This document shows, in pieces, positions 1 to 7,842 of a stretch of 55,204 bases of DNA (positions within the stretch are counted from its first letter, which is position 1; every line of letters starts with the position of its first letter). A program made the position numbers and the translations under genes. This stretch comes from Candidatus Eiseniibacteriota bacterium. Its GTDB lineage: Bacteria; Eisenbacteria; RBG-16-71-46. Location: NCBI GenBank assembly GCA_016178725.1, contig JACOSV010000084.1, positions 1-55,204 on the forward strand. Reading direction: 5' to 3'. The notes under the pieces were generated by a model, which saw nothing but the letters and a program-made list of their open reading frames with translations, had not been told where the DNA came from and did no database searches.

Positions 1-87
1 CCGCTCGGATACGTTCCTCCGGCCGAGTTCGAGGAGGCCTACTACGATCGCCAGACGGCTCCAGTCGAGATGGCGGTTCTCACGTAA
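1..87 (+). CDS. IS3-family transposase (OrfB), C-terminal fragment
   Basis: The reading frame is open from the first base and stops at 85-87. It gives 28 residues containing GYVPPAEFEEAYY, which resembles the conserved C-terminal tail of IS3-family OrfB (DDE integrase) proteins. Only the last residues are in the window; the catalytic core lies to the left. A likely IS end follows directly. The element marks the region as accessory DNA. Assignment rests on the tail motif alone. Confidence 0.7.
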   Translation, partial: PLGYVPPAEFEEAYYDRQTAPVEMAVLT

Positions 88-91
88 CGAG

Positions 92-117
92 CTCTCCGGA
101 GAACCCGGCGCGGTTCA
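92..117. repeat. Probable right terminal inverted repeat of the IS3 element
   Basis: The 26 bases just after the transposase stop include GAACCCGGCGCGGTTCA, which resembles the right ends of high-GC IS3-family elements (CCGG...GGTTCA). The partner repeat is outside the window, so this cannot be confirmed here. Confidence 0.4.
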
Positions 118-127
118 CTTCGGCTTC

Positions 128-382
128 ATGAGCACGTACGTGCATCCCCACCCTCACGACCAGATGTACCTATCGGAGGCTGGTGGCACCATTCAGCTCA
201 GCGACCGCCATGATGACATCATGCCGCTCTCCGTGGCCATCATGTCGTGCTTGGACGTCTTCACCCAAGCGGCCGCGAGGCTCGCCTACGAACCGAGGCC
301 TGAACCTGCCGACCTGATCAATAGACTGACAGAGATCATCGCAGCCTTGGGCCGGCAGAAGTCGCCTCGGCGTCCTCCGTAG
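128..382 (+). CDS. Small hypothetical protein (84 aa) upstream of the FRG protein
   Basis: A short protein that I do not recognise, with a His-rich N-terminus (STYVHPHPHD) and a helical-looking C-terminal half. It has no signal peptide or membrane segment. It ends 4 bp before the FRG-domain gene and could be co-transcribed with it. No convincing Shine-Dalgarno sequence precedes the ATG, so it could be a chance frame beside the IS end. Confidence 0.35.
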   Translation: MSTYVHPHPHDQMYLSEAGGTIQLSDRHDDIMPLSVAIMSCLDVFTQAAARLAYEPRPEPADLINRLTEIIAALGRQKSPRRPP

Positions 383-386
383 CCAT

Positions 387-1199
387 ATGGTCATTGCGTG
401 GGAGACAACAAGGGTCACCACCGTCGATGGTTTGTTCGGGGCGCTGCTCGAACTGCGGGGGAAGGGGTGGTTCTTCCGAGGGCAATCCAAGGACCATGGT
501 TCTCTCTACGCGACAGTCGATCGCGACCCGATGGACTCTCTCTCTCGCGCCGAGAAACTCGCCCTCGAGCGACACAGTATTGAGACCTTCAGGTCTGCTG
601 CGAAGTTCTTTGCTACCGAGGGTGAGCGGCAGGCGATGGTTGATGACTTCATCGCTCTGATGGTGCTCCGCCACTACGGGACGCCCACGCGGCTTCTCGA
701 CTGGACGGCCTCGCCGTTCGTCGCAGCATACTTCGCAGCGCACGGTCACGAGGGTTCAGACGGCGAGATCTGGGCGTTCAATGAGCCGTTGTACGAGTCC
801 GAAGGCGCGCTGCAATGGAGGGAGCACCCTGATACGACCATTGGGGGTACCGGCGATCCAGCGCACTTTGCGGCCGGTCTCACGGCATTCAAGGTCGACC
901 TACGATTCGACTGGTTCATTTGCGTGTTCTACCCGCGGGGCTTCCCGCGTCAGAACTCACAGGCCGGCGCGTACTCCTTGACCGCGCAGTTCTCCCAGAA
1001 TCATGCCGAGCACATCGCTCGGATGCTCAAGACGCCGGAGCACTACCACCGCTACCTGCTCCCGGCGGAACTGAAGGGGGAATTGCTGACGGCCCTACGC
1101 GAGCAGCACAGTATCTGGGAAGGCTCTCTCTTCCCCGATTCTGCTGGAGCCGCAGCGACAGCGGCACGGTTGTTCCCGAAGGCACGCGCCGGCACGTAA
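387..1199 (+). CDS. FRG-domain protein
   Basis: This 270-residue protein carries both hallmarks of the FRG family (PF08867): FFRGQS at about residues 29-34, and LRHYGTPTRLLDWT followed by SPFVAAYFAA at about 94-118. The molecular activity of FRG proteins is not well established. They are common in accessory regions and near defence or toxin genes. It is predicted to be cytoplasmic, with no signal peptide. The context here, between an IS remnant and an integrative element, fits a mobile or defence-island gene. No clear Shine-Dalgarno sequence precedes the ATG. Family assignment is firm; any defence role is inference. Confidence 0.85.
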   Translation: MVIAWETTRVTTVDGLFGALLELRGKGWFFRGQSKDHGSLYATVDRDPMDSLSRAEKLALERHSIETFRSAAKFFATEGERQAMVDDFIALMVLRHYGTPTRLLDWTASPFVAAYFAAHGHEGSDGEIWAFNEPLYESEGALQWREHPDTTIGGTGDPAHFAAGLTAFKVDLRFDWFICVFYPRGFPRQNSQAGAYSLTAQFSQNHAEHIARMLKTPEHYHRYLLPAELKGELLTALREQHSIWEGSLFPDSAGAAATAARLFPKARAGT

Positions 1200-1531
1200 C
1201 GGCAATTGTGACTGCCCTTGAGGACACTGCTCTTGCATCATCATGGTTCTAGCGCGCCGAGCTTGACGCGTGCCATCATCCGGTTGCTGGCGGGCGTAGC
1301 GACCCGTCTGATCATGGGCTATCCGTAGCCGCCGCTCCTCCAACCACTCTTCGTGGCGCGCGAGCGGCGTCATGAACTCCTCGATTAGCAGCTTCCGGGC
1401 GCGCTCGTAGTCACGGCGATAGTCCTAGCAATCGCGGTCGCTCGGCCGTCCCGCTGTTCGGGCCCAAGGCTTGGACTCAGAACGACGAGGCGAGCTTGAC
1501 GGGCGCCCGACCAGGCTAGCACGATTCGCCC
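1200..1531. other. Non-coding gap with possible gene remnant
   Basis: No intact gene is seen in these 332 bp. On the minus strand (about 1430 down to 1245) a frame reads like the middle of a charged helical protein (RARKLLIEEFMTPLARHEEW) and runs on without a plausible start or domain. It may be the eroded end of an older gene. Just before 1532, TTGACG (1496) and TAGCAC (1517) lie only 15 bp apart, a weak promoter candidate. Confidence 0.4.
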
Positions 1532-2407
1532 ATGCGAAAGCTGAGGAGAGGGTCACTCTCAAAGAAGCCAGTCCCTGCCGCGCTCGCCATCATCCGCGAC
1601 ATCGCGGTGACAAGAGACGGAACGATCCACTGGGTCGAGCAGCCGCTCGTGGAACAGCTCGCGCCCACCGATCCGCTGCGGCTCAGGCTCGTTGCCTCGG
1701 ATCCCGAGGTTCGCCACGCCCTGAAGATGTTTCGATCAGCACATGCCAAATGGGTGAAAGCGCTCAGGCGGGCGCACCTCTCGGCCCAGGCGGATGCCGA
1801 CCACAGATCCGCACTACGAGACCTGGAGATCGTGATGCGGGACGTACTGGTGCCGGCAATTCTGAGAGCCGAAGCTCAACGTCGGCGTGGCCTCGCCGCT
1901 ACACCGCCCGACATGACTGAGCTGGCAGGGAAGGTGGTTCGGCGCGTCAACGCGAATCGGGTTCTCGCCGTGGACGTTTTTCTCCGGCGACACCCCCACT
2001 GGAAGGATCCATCGCTCTGGACGGCGCCGGACGCGGTTCGCTACCTGGCGAAGGCAGTCGCAAGTGAGGCGCGATTCATCTCGTCCAAGCAGAAGCAGGC
2101 TGACCGCCCCAAGATCGCGCGCGGCGAACACCGGTTTCGTGGTCGTTCTGAGACGGCCGCGTTGCGGCAGGAGCGGGCAAGACTGAAAAGACTCCGGCGA
2201 GGACTCGAGCTGCTGCGGCAGCTCTACCGCACGCTGCCGAGCGCTCAACGGCGCATCGTGCTCGAGATGAAGCGCGCGAAGTGCGGTCCGTACGTGGCCG
2301 CGAGCCGTCTGGGGATCGCGCGCAGTGCAGCCGTCGCCTTAAGGGCGCGCGCACAGCGGCTGCTTGCAAAGGATCTGCAAAGCCGGAGGTCCTCGACGTT
2401 GCATTAG
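1532..2407 (+). CDS. Hypothetical protein with sigma-70 region 4-like C-terminus
   Basis: A basic, helical protein of 291 residues. The last ~55 residues (LPSAQRRIVLEMKRAK, then AASRLGIARSAAVALRARAQ) follow the pattern of sigma-70 region 4: 'LP..qR.v...' followed by a helix-turn-helix. The first ~180 residues have no recognisable core region 2 (-10 recognition), so it is unlikely to be a normal ECF sigma factor. It may be a DNA-binding regulator or a diverged sigma-like protein of the mobile region. The start ATG lacks a strong Shine-Dalgarno sequence. The HTH call is from pattern only. Confidence 0.55.
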   Translation: MRKLRRGSLSKKPVPAALAIIRDIAVTRDGTIHWVEQPLVEQLAPTDPLRLRLVASDPEVRHALKMFRSAHAKWVKALRRAHLSAQADADHRSALRDLEIVMRDVLVPAILRAEAQRRRGLAATPPDMTELAGKVVRRVNANRVLAVDVFLRRHPHWKDPSLWTAPDAVRYLAKAVASEARFISSKQKQADRPKIARGEHRFRGRSETAALRQERARLKRLRRGLELLRQLYRTLPSAQRRIVLEMKRAKCGPYVAASRLGIARSAAVALRARAQRLLAKDLQSRRSSTLH

Positions 2408-2486
2408 ACCCTCCGTCCAACGGGAAGAGATGAAGGCAGGCTGCCCGGCCTCGCTGGGCGGCCTCGTTCATTTCCAAGGAGGGTTG

Positions 2487-2759
2487 ATGCTCATCCCCGA
2501 CGTTGCGCTGCGATTCTGCTCTGAAGATGAGACTGACGAACCGGTCGTCGTCGCCACCACCAAGCTGCACAGTGTGGTGCAGTTTGTCGCCATCGAGCTG
2601 GCGCGAGAGGCCGAGGCTGCGGCCGCCGATATCGCGGGCTTGGACCCGGTCTTGAGTCGGCTGCTGGATGCCGAAGCCGAGCGGTTGCGGCTCGTGTACG
2701 GCGCGGTTCAGGCGCAGGACGGTGAGTTGAGGCTCGTGCCACCGCAGGAGCGCTCATGA
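2487..2759 (+). CDS. Small hypothetical protein (90 aa), first gene of the replication cluster
   Basis: The start at 2487 is chosen because AAGGAGGG (2476-2483) sits at ideal distance. An upstream in-frame ATG at 2364 would overlap the preceding gene and lacks such a site. The protein begins MLIPDVALRF and is acidic, with a helical centre rich in Ala and Glu. I recognise no family. It overlaps the next gene by 4 bp (ATGA), so the two are translationally coupled and probably act together in element replication or regulation. Confidence 0.6.
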   Translation: MLIPDVALRFCSEDETDEPVVVATTKLHSVVQFVAIELAREAEAAAADIAGLDPVLSRLLDAEAERLRLVYGAVQAQDGELRLVPPQERS

Positions 2760-3016
2760 ACCGGGCGCCTATTCACCGCGTGCTCGCCGCCCTCGAGCAC
2801 GCCGGATGCTCGCCGCACTCAGCCGGCTCGGGCTGGCGCGCGCGCTGCCCTGCGCACGCGGATAAGACCCCGAGCCTCTCGATCGGGATCGGACGCGATG
2901 GCCGGACGCTGATTCGTTGCTGGGCCGGTTGCGAAGTGCAGGCGATTCTCGAGGTGCTCGATCTCAAGTGGCCGGATCTCTTCCTGCGGCCGGTGCGCCG
3001 GGGGAGGGGGGCATGA
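2756..3016 (+). CDS. CHC2-type zinc-finger protein (primase zinc-binding domain)
   Basis: At 86 residues this corresponds to just the N-terminal zinc-binding domain of DnaG-like primases. Candidate ligands are C31 and H34 in CPAH and C55 and C59 in CWAGC, with the typical 'K.PSLSI....G....C..GC' layout. In DnaG the domain helps template recognition. Here it is a separate gene, with ATGA overlaps at both ends, and the TOPRIM-containing partner follows directly. The two products probably form a split primase or replication protein of the integrative element. Confidence 0.75.
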   Translation: MNRAPIHRVLAALEHAGCSPHSAGSGWRARCPAHADKTPSLSIGIGRDGRTLIRCWAGCEVQAILEVLDLKWPDLFLRPVRRGRGA

Positions 3017-5103
3017 GTACCCCCTCCAATTCGAACGCAATCACGCAACACGCTCCCGGCTGCACGCTGGAGTCCTACGCCGAAGCGAAGCAGCTGCCGG
3101 TCGAGTTCCTTCGCAACCTTGGGCTTACGGACATCTCCTACGCCGGGCAGCCGGCGGTGCGCATTCCGTATCGCGATGCAGCCGGGCGAGACATCGCCGT
3201 GCGCCTCCGCATCGCGCTCGAGAAGTCGGACGGCGAGGACAACCGGTTTCGGTGGCGCAAGGGAAGCAAGGCGCATCTGTACGGACTCTGGCGCCTCGAG
3301 CGGGCGCGCGCCGCCGGCTACCTGTTCATCGTCGAGGGCGAGTCGGACGCGCAGACGCTCTGGCACCACGACCTCCCCGCGATCGGTATCCCGGGCGCCA
3401 GTACCTGGCGCGAAGAGTGGGCGCACCTCCTCGATGACATCGCGACGATCTACGTGGTGATCGAGCCCGATGCCGGCGGCGAGGCGACGCTTGCCTGGCT
3501 GGCGAAGTCGGCGATCCGCGACCGCGTCAAGCTGGTGCATCTCGAAGCCGCGAAAGATCCCTCGGCGCTCTACCTCGCCGATCCTGCCGGCTTCAGAGAT
3601 GCGATGAAGAAGACGATGGACAAGGCCGTGCCGTGGACCGACCGCGACCGCGCCGAGGTCGAGGAGCGCCGGGCGGAGGCGTGGCAGAAGTGCCAGGCGC
3701 TCGCCGAGGCGCCCGACATTCTGGCGCAGATGGCCACCGACCTCGAGGCGATGGGGGTCGTGGGCGAGGCCAAGGCGGCGAAGCTCATCTTCCTGTGCGT
3801 CGTGAGCCGCCTGCTCGAGAAGCCGGTGTCCGCCGTCATTAAGGGCCCCTCGAGCGCAGGCAAGTCGTTCCTCACCGGACGCGTGCTGTCGCTCTTCCCG
3901 GAGCACGCGTTCTGTGCCCGGTCCGGGATGTCCGAGCGGACGCTGGCATATTCGGACGAGCCGCTCGCGCACCGCATGCTGGTGATCCAAGAGGCGGCGG
4001 CGCTCCAGGGCGAGTTCGGCACCTACTTGCTGCGCTCGCTGCTGAGCGAGGGCTACCTGCGCTACGAGACGGTCGAGAAGACCACCGAGGGCTGGCGGCC
4101 CCGGGTGATCGAGCGCGCCGGACCGACCGGGCTGCTGATCACCACCACGGCGGTGCGGCTCCACGCTGAGAACGAGACGCGCCTCTTCTCGATCCCGGTG
4201 ACCGACACGCCTGAGCAGACCAAGCAGGTGATGATCGCCACAGCCCGGGCCCCCGGGATCGGGGCGATCGAGCTCGAGCGGTGGCACGCGCTTCAGCTTT
4301 GGCTCGAGGGTGGAGCGCACCAGGTCGAGATCCCGTTCGCCGAAACGCTGGCGAAGCTGATGCCGGCCGAGGCGGTGCGCCTGCGTCGGGACTTCGGCTC
4401 CGTACTGAACCTGATCCGCGCCCACGCGCTGCTCCATCAGGCGAGCCGGGAGAAGGACGCGCTCGGCCACGTCGTTGCCGCACTGACCGACTACGAGGCG
4501 GTGCGCGTACTGGTGGGAGATCTCGTCGCCGAGGGCGTCGAGGCGACCGTGCCGGCGCGCGTCACCGAGACCGTCGAGGCCGTCGCCGCGTTCGCGCCGA
4601 ACGAGGTCACGATCAGCTCGCTCGCCAGGCGGCTCAAGCTCGATCGGTCCACCGCCTCCCGCCGGGCGGCCGAGTGCACGAGCCGTGGCTACTTGCACAA
4701 CCGTGAGACACGCCGTGGACAACCGTCCCGCCTGGTGGTCGGCGATCCTATGCCGAGCGACACCAGCATCTTGCCGACCGTGGAGGAGATCCGTCTCGCG
4801 AGCGATTGCACGGTTGCGTCCGATTCGGAGGGGAAAGAGGTCCCCCCTCCCCCCCGGGTAGGCGACGACCGGAACGACGATGCACAGGAGGTGCCGATGG
4901 CGACAGACGCGGGCCCGCCGGCAGTCGAGCAGGTACTGCAGTCGCACGGGTGGGACACGGAGACCGCGGTGGCCGAGATCAACGGCCACGGCATCCCCAC
5001 CGCGATTCACGACGCGACCGCGGTCGCCGCCGCCGCCGCCGGGCAGCTGATCGTCAACGGCGTCGCGGAAGTCGTGTGCCCCACGGCGCCGACCACCGGC
5101 TGA
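3013..5103 (+). CDS. TOPRIM and P-loop ATPase replication protein (primase/helicase-like)
   Basis: This 696-residue protein has a TOPRIM domain (VEGESD at 107-112; IEPDAGG at 150-156 with the acidic metal ligands). A P-loop NTPase follows, with Walker A GPSSAGKS at 278-285 and downstream motifs including ENETRLFSIP. Near residues 555-600 a winged-helix segment (ISSLARRLKLDRSTASRRA) appears, and the C-terminus is low complexity and Ala-rich. The start at 3013 overlaps the zinc-finger gene's stop (ATGA). An upstream in-frame ATG at 2917 lies inside that gene and is less likely. It probably drives replication or mobilisation of the element; the exact helicase superfamily is uncertain. Confidence 0.75.
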   Translation: MSTPSNSNAITQHAPGCTLESYAEAKQLPVEFLRNLGLTDISYAGQPAVRIPYRDAAGRDIAVRLRIALEKSDGEDNRFRWRKGSKAHLYGLWRLERARAAGYLFIVEGESDAQTLWHHDLPAIGIPGASTWREEWAHLLDDIATIYVVIEPDAGGEATLAWLAKSAIRDRVKLVHLEAAKDPSALYLADPAGFRDAMKKTMDKAVPWTDRDRAEVEERRAEAWQKCQALAEAPDILAQMATDLEAMGVVGEAKAAKLIFLCVVSRLLEKPVSAVIKGPSSAGKSFLTGRVLSLFPEHAFCARSGMSERTLAYSDEPLAHRMLVIQEAAALQGEFGTYLLRSLLSEGYLRYETVEKTTEGWRPRVIERAGPTGLLITTTAVRLHAENETRLFSIPVTDTPEQTKQVMIATARAPGIGAIELERWHALQLWLEGGAHQVEIPFAETLAKLMPAEAVRLRRDFGSVLNLIRAHALLHQASREKDALGHVVAALTDYEAVRVLVGDLVAEGVEATVPARVTETVEAVAAFAPNEVTISSLARRLKLDRSTASRRAAECTSRGYLHNRETRRGQPSRLVVGDPMPSDTSILPTVEEIRLASDCTVASDSEGKEVPPPPRVGDDRNDDAQEVPMATDAGPPAVEQVLQSHGWDTETAVAEINGHGIPTAIHDATAVAAAAAGQLIVNGVAEVVCPTAPTTG

Positions 5104-5205
5104 ACACCGTCAGGGACGTCGTGATCTGCACCGTCTGCCACGTCAGCGTAAGCGGTGATCTGCAGGCGGCGATCAACGCCATCCGGTCGGAGGGGGAGCC
5201 CGCCC

Positions 5206-5520
5206 GTGTCGACTGACGTCGCTGACGTGCTGCGCGCGATCGCCGCACTCACGCCCCAGGAGGTGGAGCGTATCGTCACGGTGTTGCGAGCTTCGAGCGG
5301 TTCGCCTCGAGAGGGGGGCGCCGCGTCATCCGACCCGGGCGCGTCCCGGAGCGACGCCGACCTGCTCTCTGTCGCCGAGGCGGCGGCGCTGCTCGGCGTC
5401 ACGCCGAGATGGCTCTACAGGCACGCCCGGACGCTGCCGTTCACCCGCAAACTGAGCCGCAAGTGCCTGCGATTCTCGCGCGCCGGCATCGAGCGATGGC
5501 TGGCGACGAAACGACTATGA
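5206..5520 (+). CDS. Excisionase-like helix-turn-helix protein
   Basis: The GTG start at 5206 is preceded by AGGGGGAG (5191-5198); the in-frame ATG at 5155 has no such site. The ~50-residue C-terminal part (LLSVAEAAALLGVTPRWLYR, ending at GIERWLATKRL) is a MerR/HTH_17-type DNA-binding domain as in Xis and AlpA-like proteins. The N-terminal half is a short helical segment and a Ser/Gly-rich linker. Its place directly before the integrase supports a role as recombination directionality factor or element regulator. Confidence 0.75.
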   Translation: MSTDVADVLRAIAALTPQEVERIVTVLRASSGSPREGGAASSDPGASRSDADLLSVAEAAALLGVTPRWLYRHARTLPFTRKLSRKCLRFSRAGIERWLATKRL

Positions 5521-5584
5521 CCATGCCGCCCACCCAAGGTATGAAACACCGTTCCCCGGGGCAGGGGTGGAGGGCGTAATCCGC

Positions 5585-6694
5585 GTGAGCGAGCAGGTGC
5601 AGCAGGGTGGCGAGAAAACCGCTGAGAGGTCCGATAAGCCGCGCAGTCCCCGCGGACTCGGCCGGCATTACCAGCGTGGCCAGACGTGGTGGGTCCAGTA
5701 CTACTGCCGCGGCCGGCTGATCCGCGAGAGTTCCGGCTCCGAGCGCGAGTCGGTGGCGATCAAGCTGCTCAAGCGCCGGCTCGGCGAAATGGGGCAGGGG
5801 CGTCTGGTCGGGCCGGACGTGGAGAAGACCACGTTCGAAGAGCTGGCGCAGATGCTCTTCGAGGACTACCGGCTCAACGGCCGGAAGTCGCTCGACAGCG
5901 CCGAGCGGTCGGTCGCGCACCTGAAGTCGTTCTTCGCCCGCACGCGCGCGGTGGAGATCACGACTGACCGCATCAGCGCCTACGTCGCCTTGCGCATGAA
6001 GGTCGCGAAGCCGGCGACGATCATGCTTGAGCTGGCCGCCCTGAAGCGCATGTTCGCGCTCGGCCTCCGCGCCGGGAGGGTGGGGCACAAGCCCTTCTTC
6101 CCGACCATCGAGGTACGGAACACGAGGAGCGGGTTCTTCGAGGACGCCGACCTCGAGGCGGTGCTCGCCGAGCTGCCCCGGGACCTCCGCCCCCTGATCG
6201 AGTTCCTGGCGTGGAGCGGATGGAGGATCGGCGAGGCGAGGTCGCTCACCTGGCGACAGGTCGACTTCAAGGCCGGCGTGGTCCGCCTCGAGCCAGGGAC
6301 GACCAAGAACGACGACGGTCGCACATTCCCAGTCGGTGCCCTGCCGCGGCTCCAGGAGGTTCTCCGGTCGCAGCGCGAATACACGTCGGCGCTCGAGCGG
6401 GAAATGGGATGTCTGATCCCGTACGTCTTCCATCGCCACGGCAAACCGATCAAGAGCGTCTACGGGGCGTGGCGGAACGCGTGCAAGCGGGCGGGTGTCC
6501 CGGGGCGCCTGATCCACGATCTGCGGCGCACTGCGATCCGGCGCTTCGAGCGCGCCGGCGTGCCGCGCTCCGTCGCGATGAAGCTCTCCGGTCACAAGAC
6601 CGAGGCTGTCTACCGCCGCTACGCGATCGTGAGCGAGGCCGATCTCGCCGAGGGCGTGCGCAAGGTCGCGGCGCTGGCCGCGAGCCCACTGTAA
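5585..6694 (+). CDS. Tyrosine recombinase (integrase)
   Basis: About 369 residues with an N-terminal SAM-like DNA-binding domain and a C-terminal catalytic domain. Visible catalytic residues are Arg in SGWRIGEARSLTW, Lys in TTKNDDGRTFP, His and Arg in HDLRRTAIRR, His in LSGHKTEAVY, and the Tyr nucleophile in YRRYAI. All six positions are intact. The GTG at 5585 is preferred because GGAGGG (5569-5574) precedes it; a GTG at 5567 is the alternative. It lies next to an Xis-like gene and ~1 kb from the tRNA-Leu 3' end, the probable attachment site. Confidence 0.92.
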   Translation: MSEQVQQGGEKTAERSDKPRSPRGLGRHYQRGQTWWVQYYCRGRLIRESSGSERESVAIKLLKRRLGEMGQGRLVGPDVEKTTFEELAQMLFEDYRLNGRKSLDSAERSVAHLKSFFARTRAVEITTDRISAYVALRMKVAKPATIMLELAALKRMFALGLRAGRVGHKPFFPTIEVRNTRSGFFEDADLEAVLAELPRDLRPLIEFLAWSGWRIGEARSLTWRQVDFKAGVVRLEPGTTKNDDGRTFPVGALPRLQEVLRSQREYTSALEREMGCLIPYVFHRHGKPIKSVYGAWRNACKRAGVPGRLIHDLRRTAIRRFERAGVPRSVAMKLSGHKTEAVYRRYAIVSEADLAEGVRKVAALAASPL

Positions 6695-6697
6695 AGT

Positions 6698-7543
6698 TCA
6701 TTCTGCTTCGTCTGCCGCACCAAGGACAACCAGAGCCATGTCGTACCTCCGGACGGGGCGGCCGCGCAGATACGCCGCCTCCGAGCTTTGTAGTTCGCGA
6801 ATGTCCGCAGAACCCTCTACTACCTCCCGGAGGGTGGGAAGGGTCTTGAGGTCTCCATGGAGGGCACGATCCTGGAATGACCGGATGCCCGCCAGGACGG
6901 CGGCGACCCCCGAGCTAGAAGTGGTCCCCCCACCGTCCTCCCAGATCGCACGCAAACGATCACGACCGCACATCCTGATTGGTTCGAGGGTGTCGATGAC
7001 GTCCTTGCTACAAAGCAAGAGAGAATCTCCCGGTTCCATCAAAACCTCGCCCTCGGAGAAGCCCGCAGTGTCGAAGAAACCCATCGCGGGCCCAGGCGGG
7101 TCCTCGAGGAGTTCCTGCGACGAGCCGTCGCGTCGACGCAGAATCGGGCGACAACCTCCGGCGGTCGAGAAGCGCAGAGCGCCACGTTCAGGGTCGAACT
7201 CTGCATAGGACATGGTGATGTAGCCCTGACGCTGCACTACATCAAACACCCGTTTGTTCAAGTCCCTCATCGCCGTGGGGATTGTTGAACTTCCGTTGCA
7301 ATGAAGGCGGACCCAGGCGGCGAACTCGGACAGCTGCAGCCCGGCAGATACTGCGCCGACCGTCGCATCGGCGATCATCATCGCGTAGCGGCCGCCGGTG
7401 ATGGCGCAGCAATCGACCACGCTGAGAGTGGTCGTACGGTCTGACACGAGGTGTGCCACCAGCTCCCAATGTCCGAACCGAAGCGATGAGCGACGAGGGG
7501 TCAGGCGAGTGGTCTCGAGATCTCTGTCCTGGTGATCGCTCAT
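6698..7543 (-). CDS. Divergent SpoIIE/PP2C-type phosphatase-like protein
   Basis: 281 residues from ATG 7543 (GGAG about 7 nt upstream; an alternative ATG at 7564 has none). The fold pattern of SpoIIE-type Ser/Thr phosphatases is recognisable: IADATVGAVSAGL in place of ADVSGKG, FDPERGALRFSTAGG, MEPGDSLLLCSKDVIDT in place of the usual PGD.LLLYTDG.., and a terminal DMALVVLG. The usual GGDYYD metal motif is replaced by a Cys-Cys-containing stretch and the TDG motif by SKD, so catalysis may be weakened or altered. It lies between integrase and tRNA-Leu, transcribed toward the integrase, and is probably element cargo. Confidence 0.6.
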   Translation of the reverse strand: MSDHQDRDLETTRLTPRRSSLRFGHWELVAHLVSDRTTTLSVVDCCAITGGRYAMMIADATVGAVSAGLQLSEFAAWVRLHCNGSSTIPTAMRDLNKRVFDVVQRQGYITMSYAEFDPERGALRFSTAGGCRPILRRRDGSSQELLEDPPGPAMGFFDTAGFSEGEVLMEPGDSLLLCSKDVIDTLEPIRMCGRDRLRAIWEDGGGTTSSSGVAAVLAGIRSFQDRALHGDLKTLPTLREVVEGSADIRELQSSEAAYLRGRPVRRYDMALVVLGAADEAE

Positions 7544-7701
7544 CGATGGCTCCAAGGCAGGCATGGGCGAGGTCTCGCCGAAGTAGACGCGACCAAGGTT
7601 GTCCTGACCAGCAGGAACTCGAGAACGAGCACAGAACGAGCACAATTCCGGTTTGTACGCGCAATGCTCGATGCGCGCTGATCGCGCAACTCGCTGTGAA
7701 A

Positions 7702-7790
7702 TGGTGCCGGAGGAGGGAGTTGAACCCTCACGCCCCGTGAAGGGCACGGGATTTTGAGTCCCGCGCGTCTGCCAGTTTCGCCACTCCGGC
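7702..7790 (-). tRNA. tRNA-Leu (CAA)
   Basis: On the minus strand the gene starts at 7790 with GCCGGAG, which pairs with CTCCGGC near the 3' end, followed by discriminator A and an encoded CCA at 7704-7702. The anticodon loop reads ACTCAAAAT with anticodon CAA. A long variable arm (class II) and the GGTTCAACTCC T-arm are present. The 3' end faces the integrative element, so this gene is its likely attachment site. Confidence 0.95.
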
Positions 7791-7842
7791 ACGAGGGCGA
7801 GGCACGCTAGCACCGGCCGAAAACGAGCGTCAATCGGCGCCG

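Larger units (their letters stand above)
2487..7704. mobile_element. Integrative element, right part, adjoining tRNA-Leu
   Basis: A run of tightly packed plus-strand genes (unknown small protein, CHC2 zinc finger, TOPRIM/P-loop protein, excisionase-like HTH, tyrosine integrase), then a minus-strand phosphatase-like gene, ends at the 3' end of a tRNA-Leu gene. Integrase close to a tRNA 3' end with replication-type genes behind it is the classic layout of a tRNA-integrated island. The left boundary is not defined: I found no second copy of the tRNA 3' sequence in bases 1-6700, so the element probably extends left of the window and may include the FRG gene and the IS remnant. Confidence 0.6.

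Noticed and set aside
128..1199. Interpretation of the 84-residue protein plus FRG protein as a toxin-antitoxin pair
   Set aside because: Only proximity supports it; the small protein shows no antitoxin-type DNA-binding motif.
5121..5216. Possible 31-residue peptide from GTG 5121 (starts MICTVCHVSV)
   Set aside because: No ribosome binding site, no family, and it only bridges to the GTG start of the Xis-like gene; likely chance.
7453..7740. Plus-strand frame ending ...CRRRELNPHAP
   Set aside because: The C-terminus is a translation of the antisense strand of tRNA-Leu, a well-known artefact; there is no protein-like pattern upstream.
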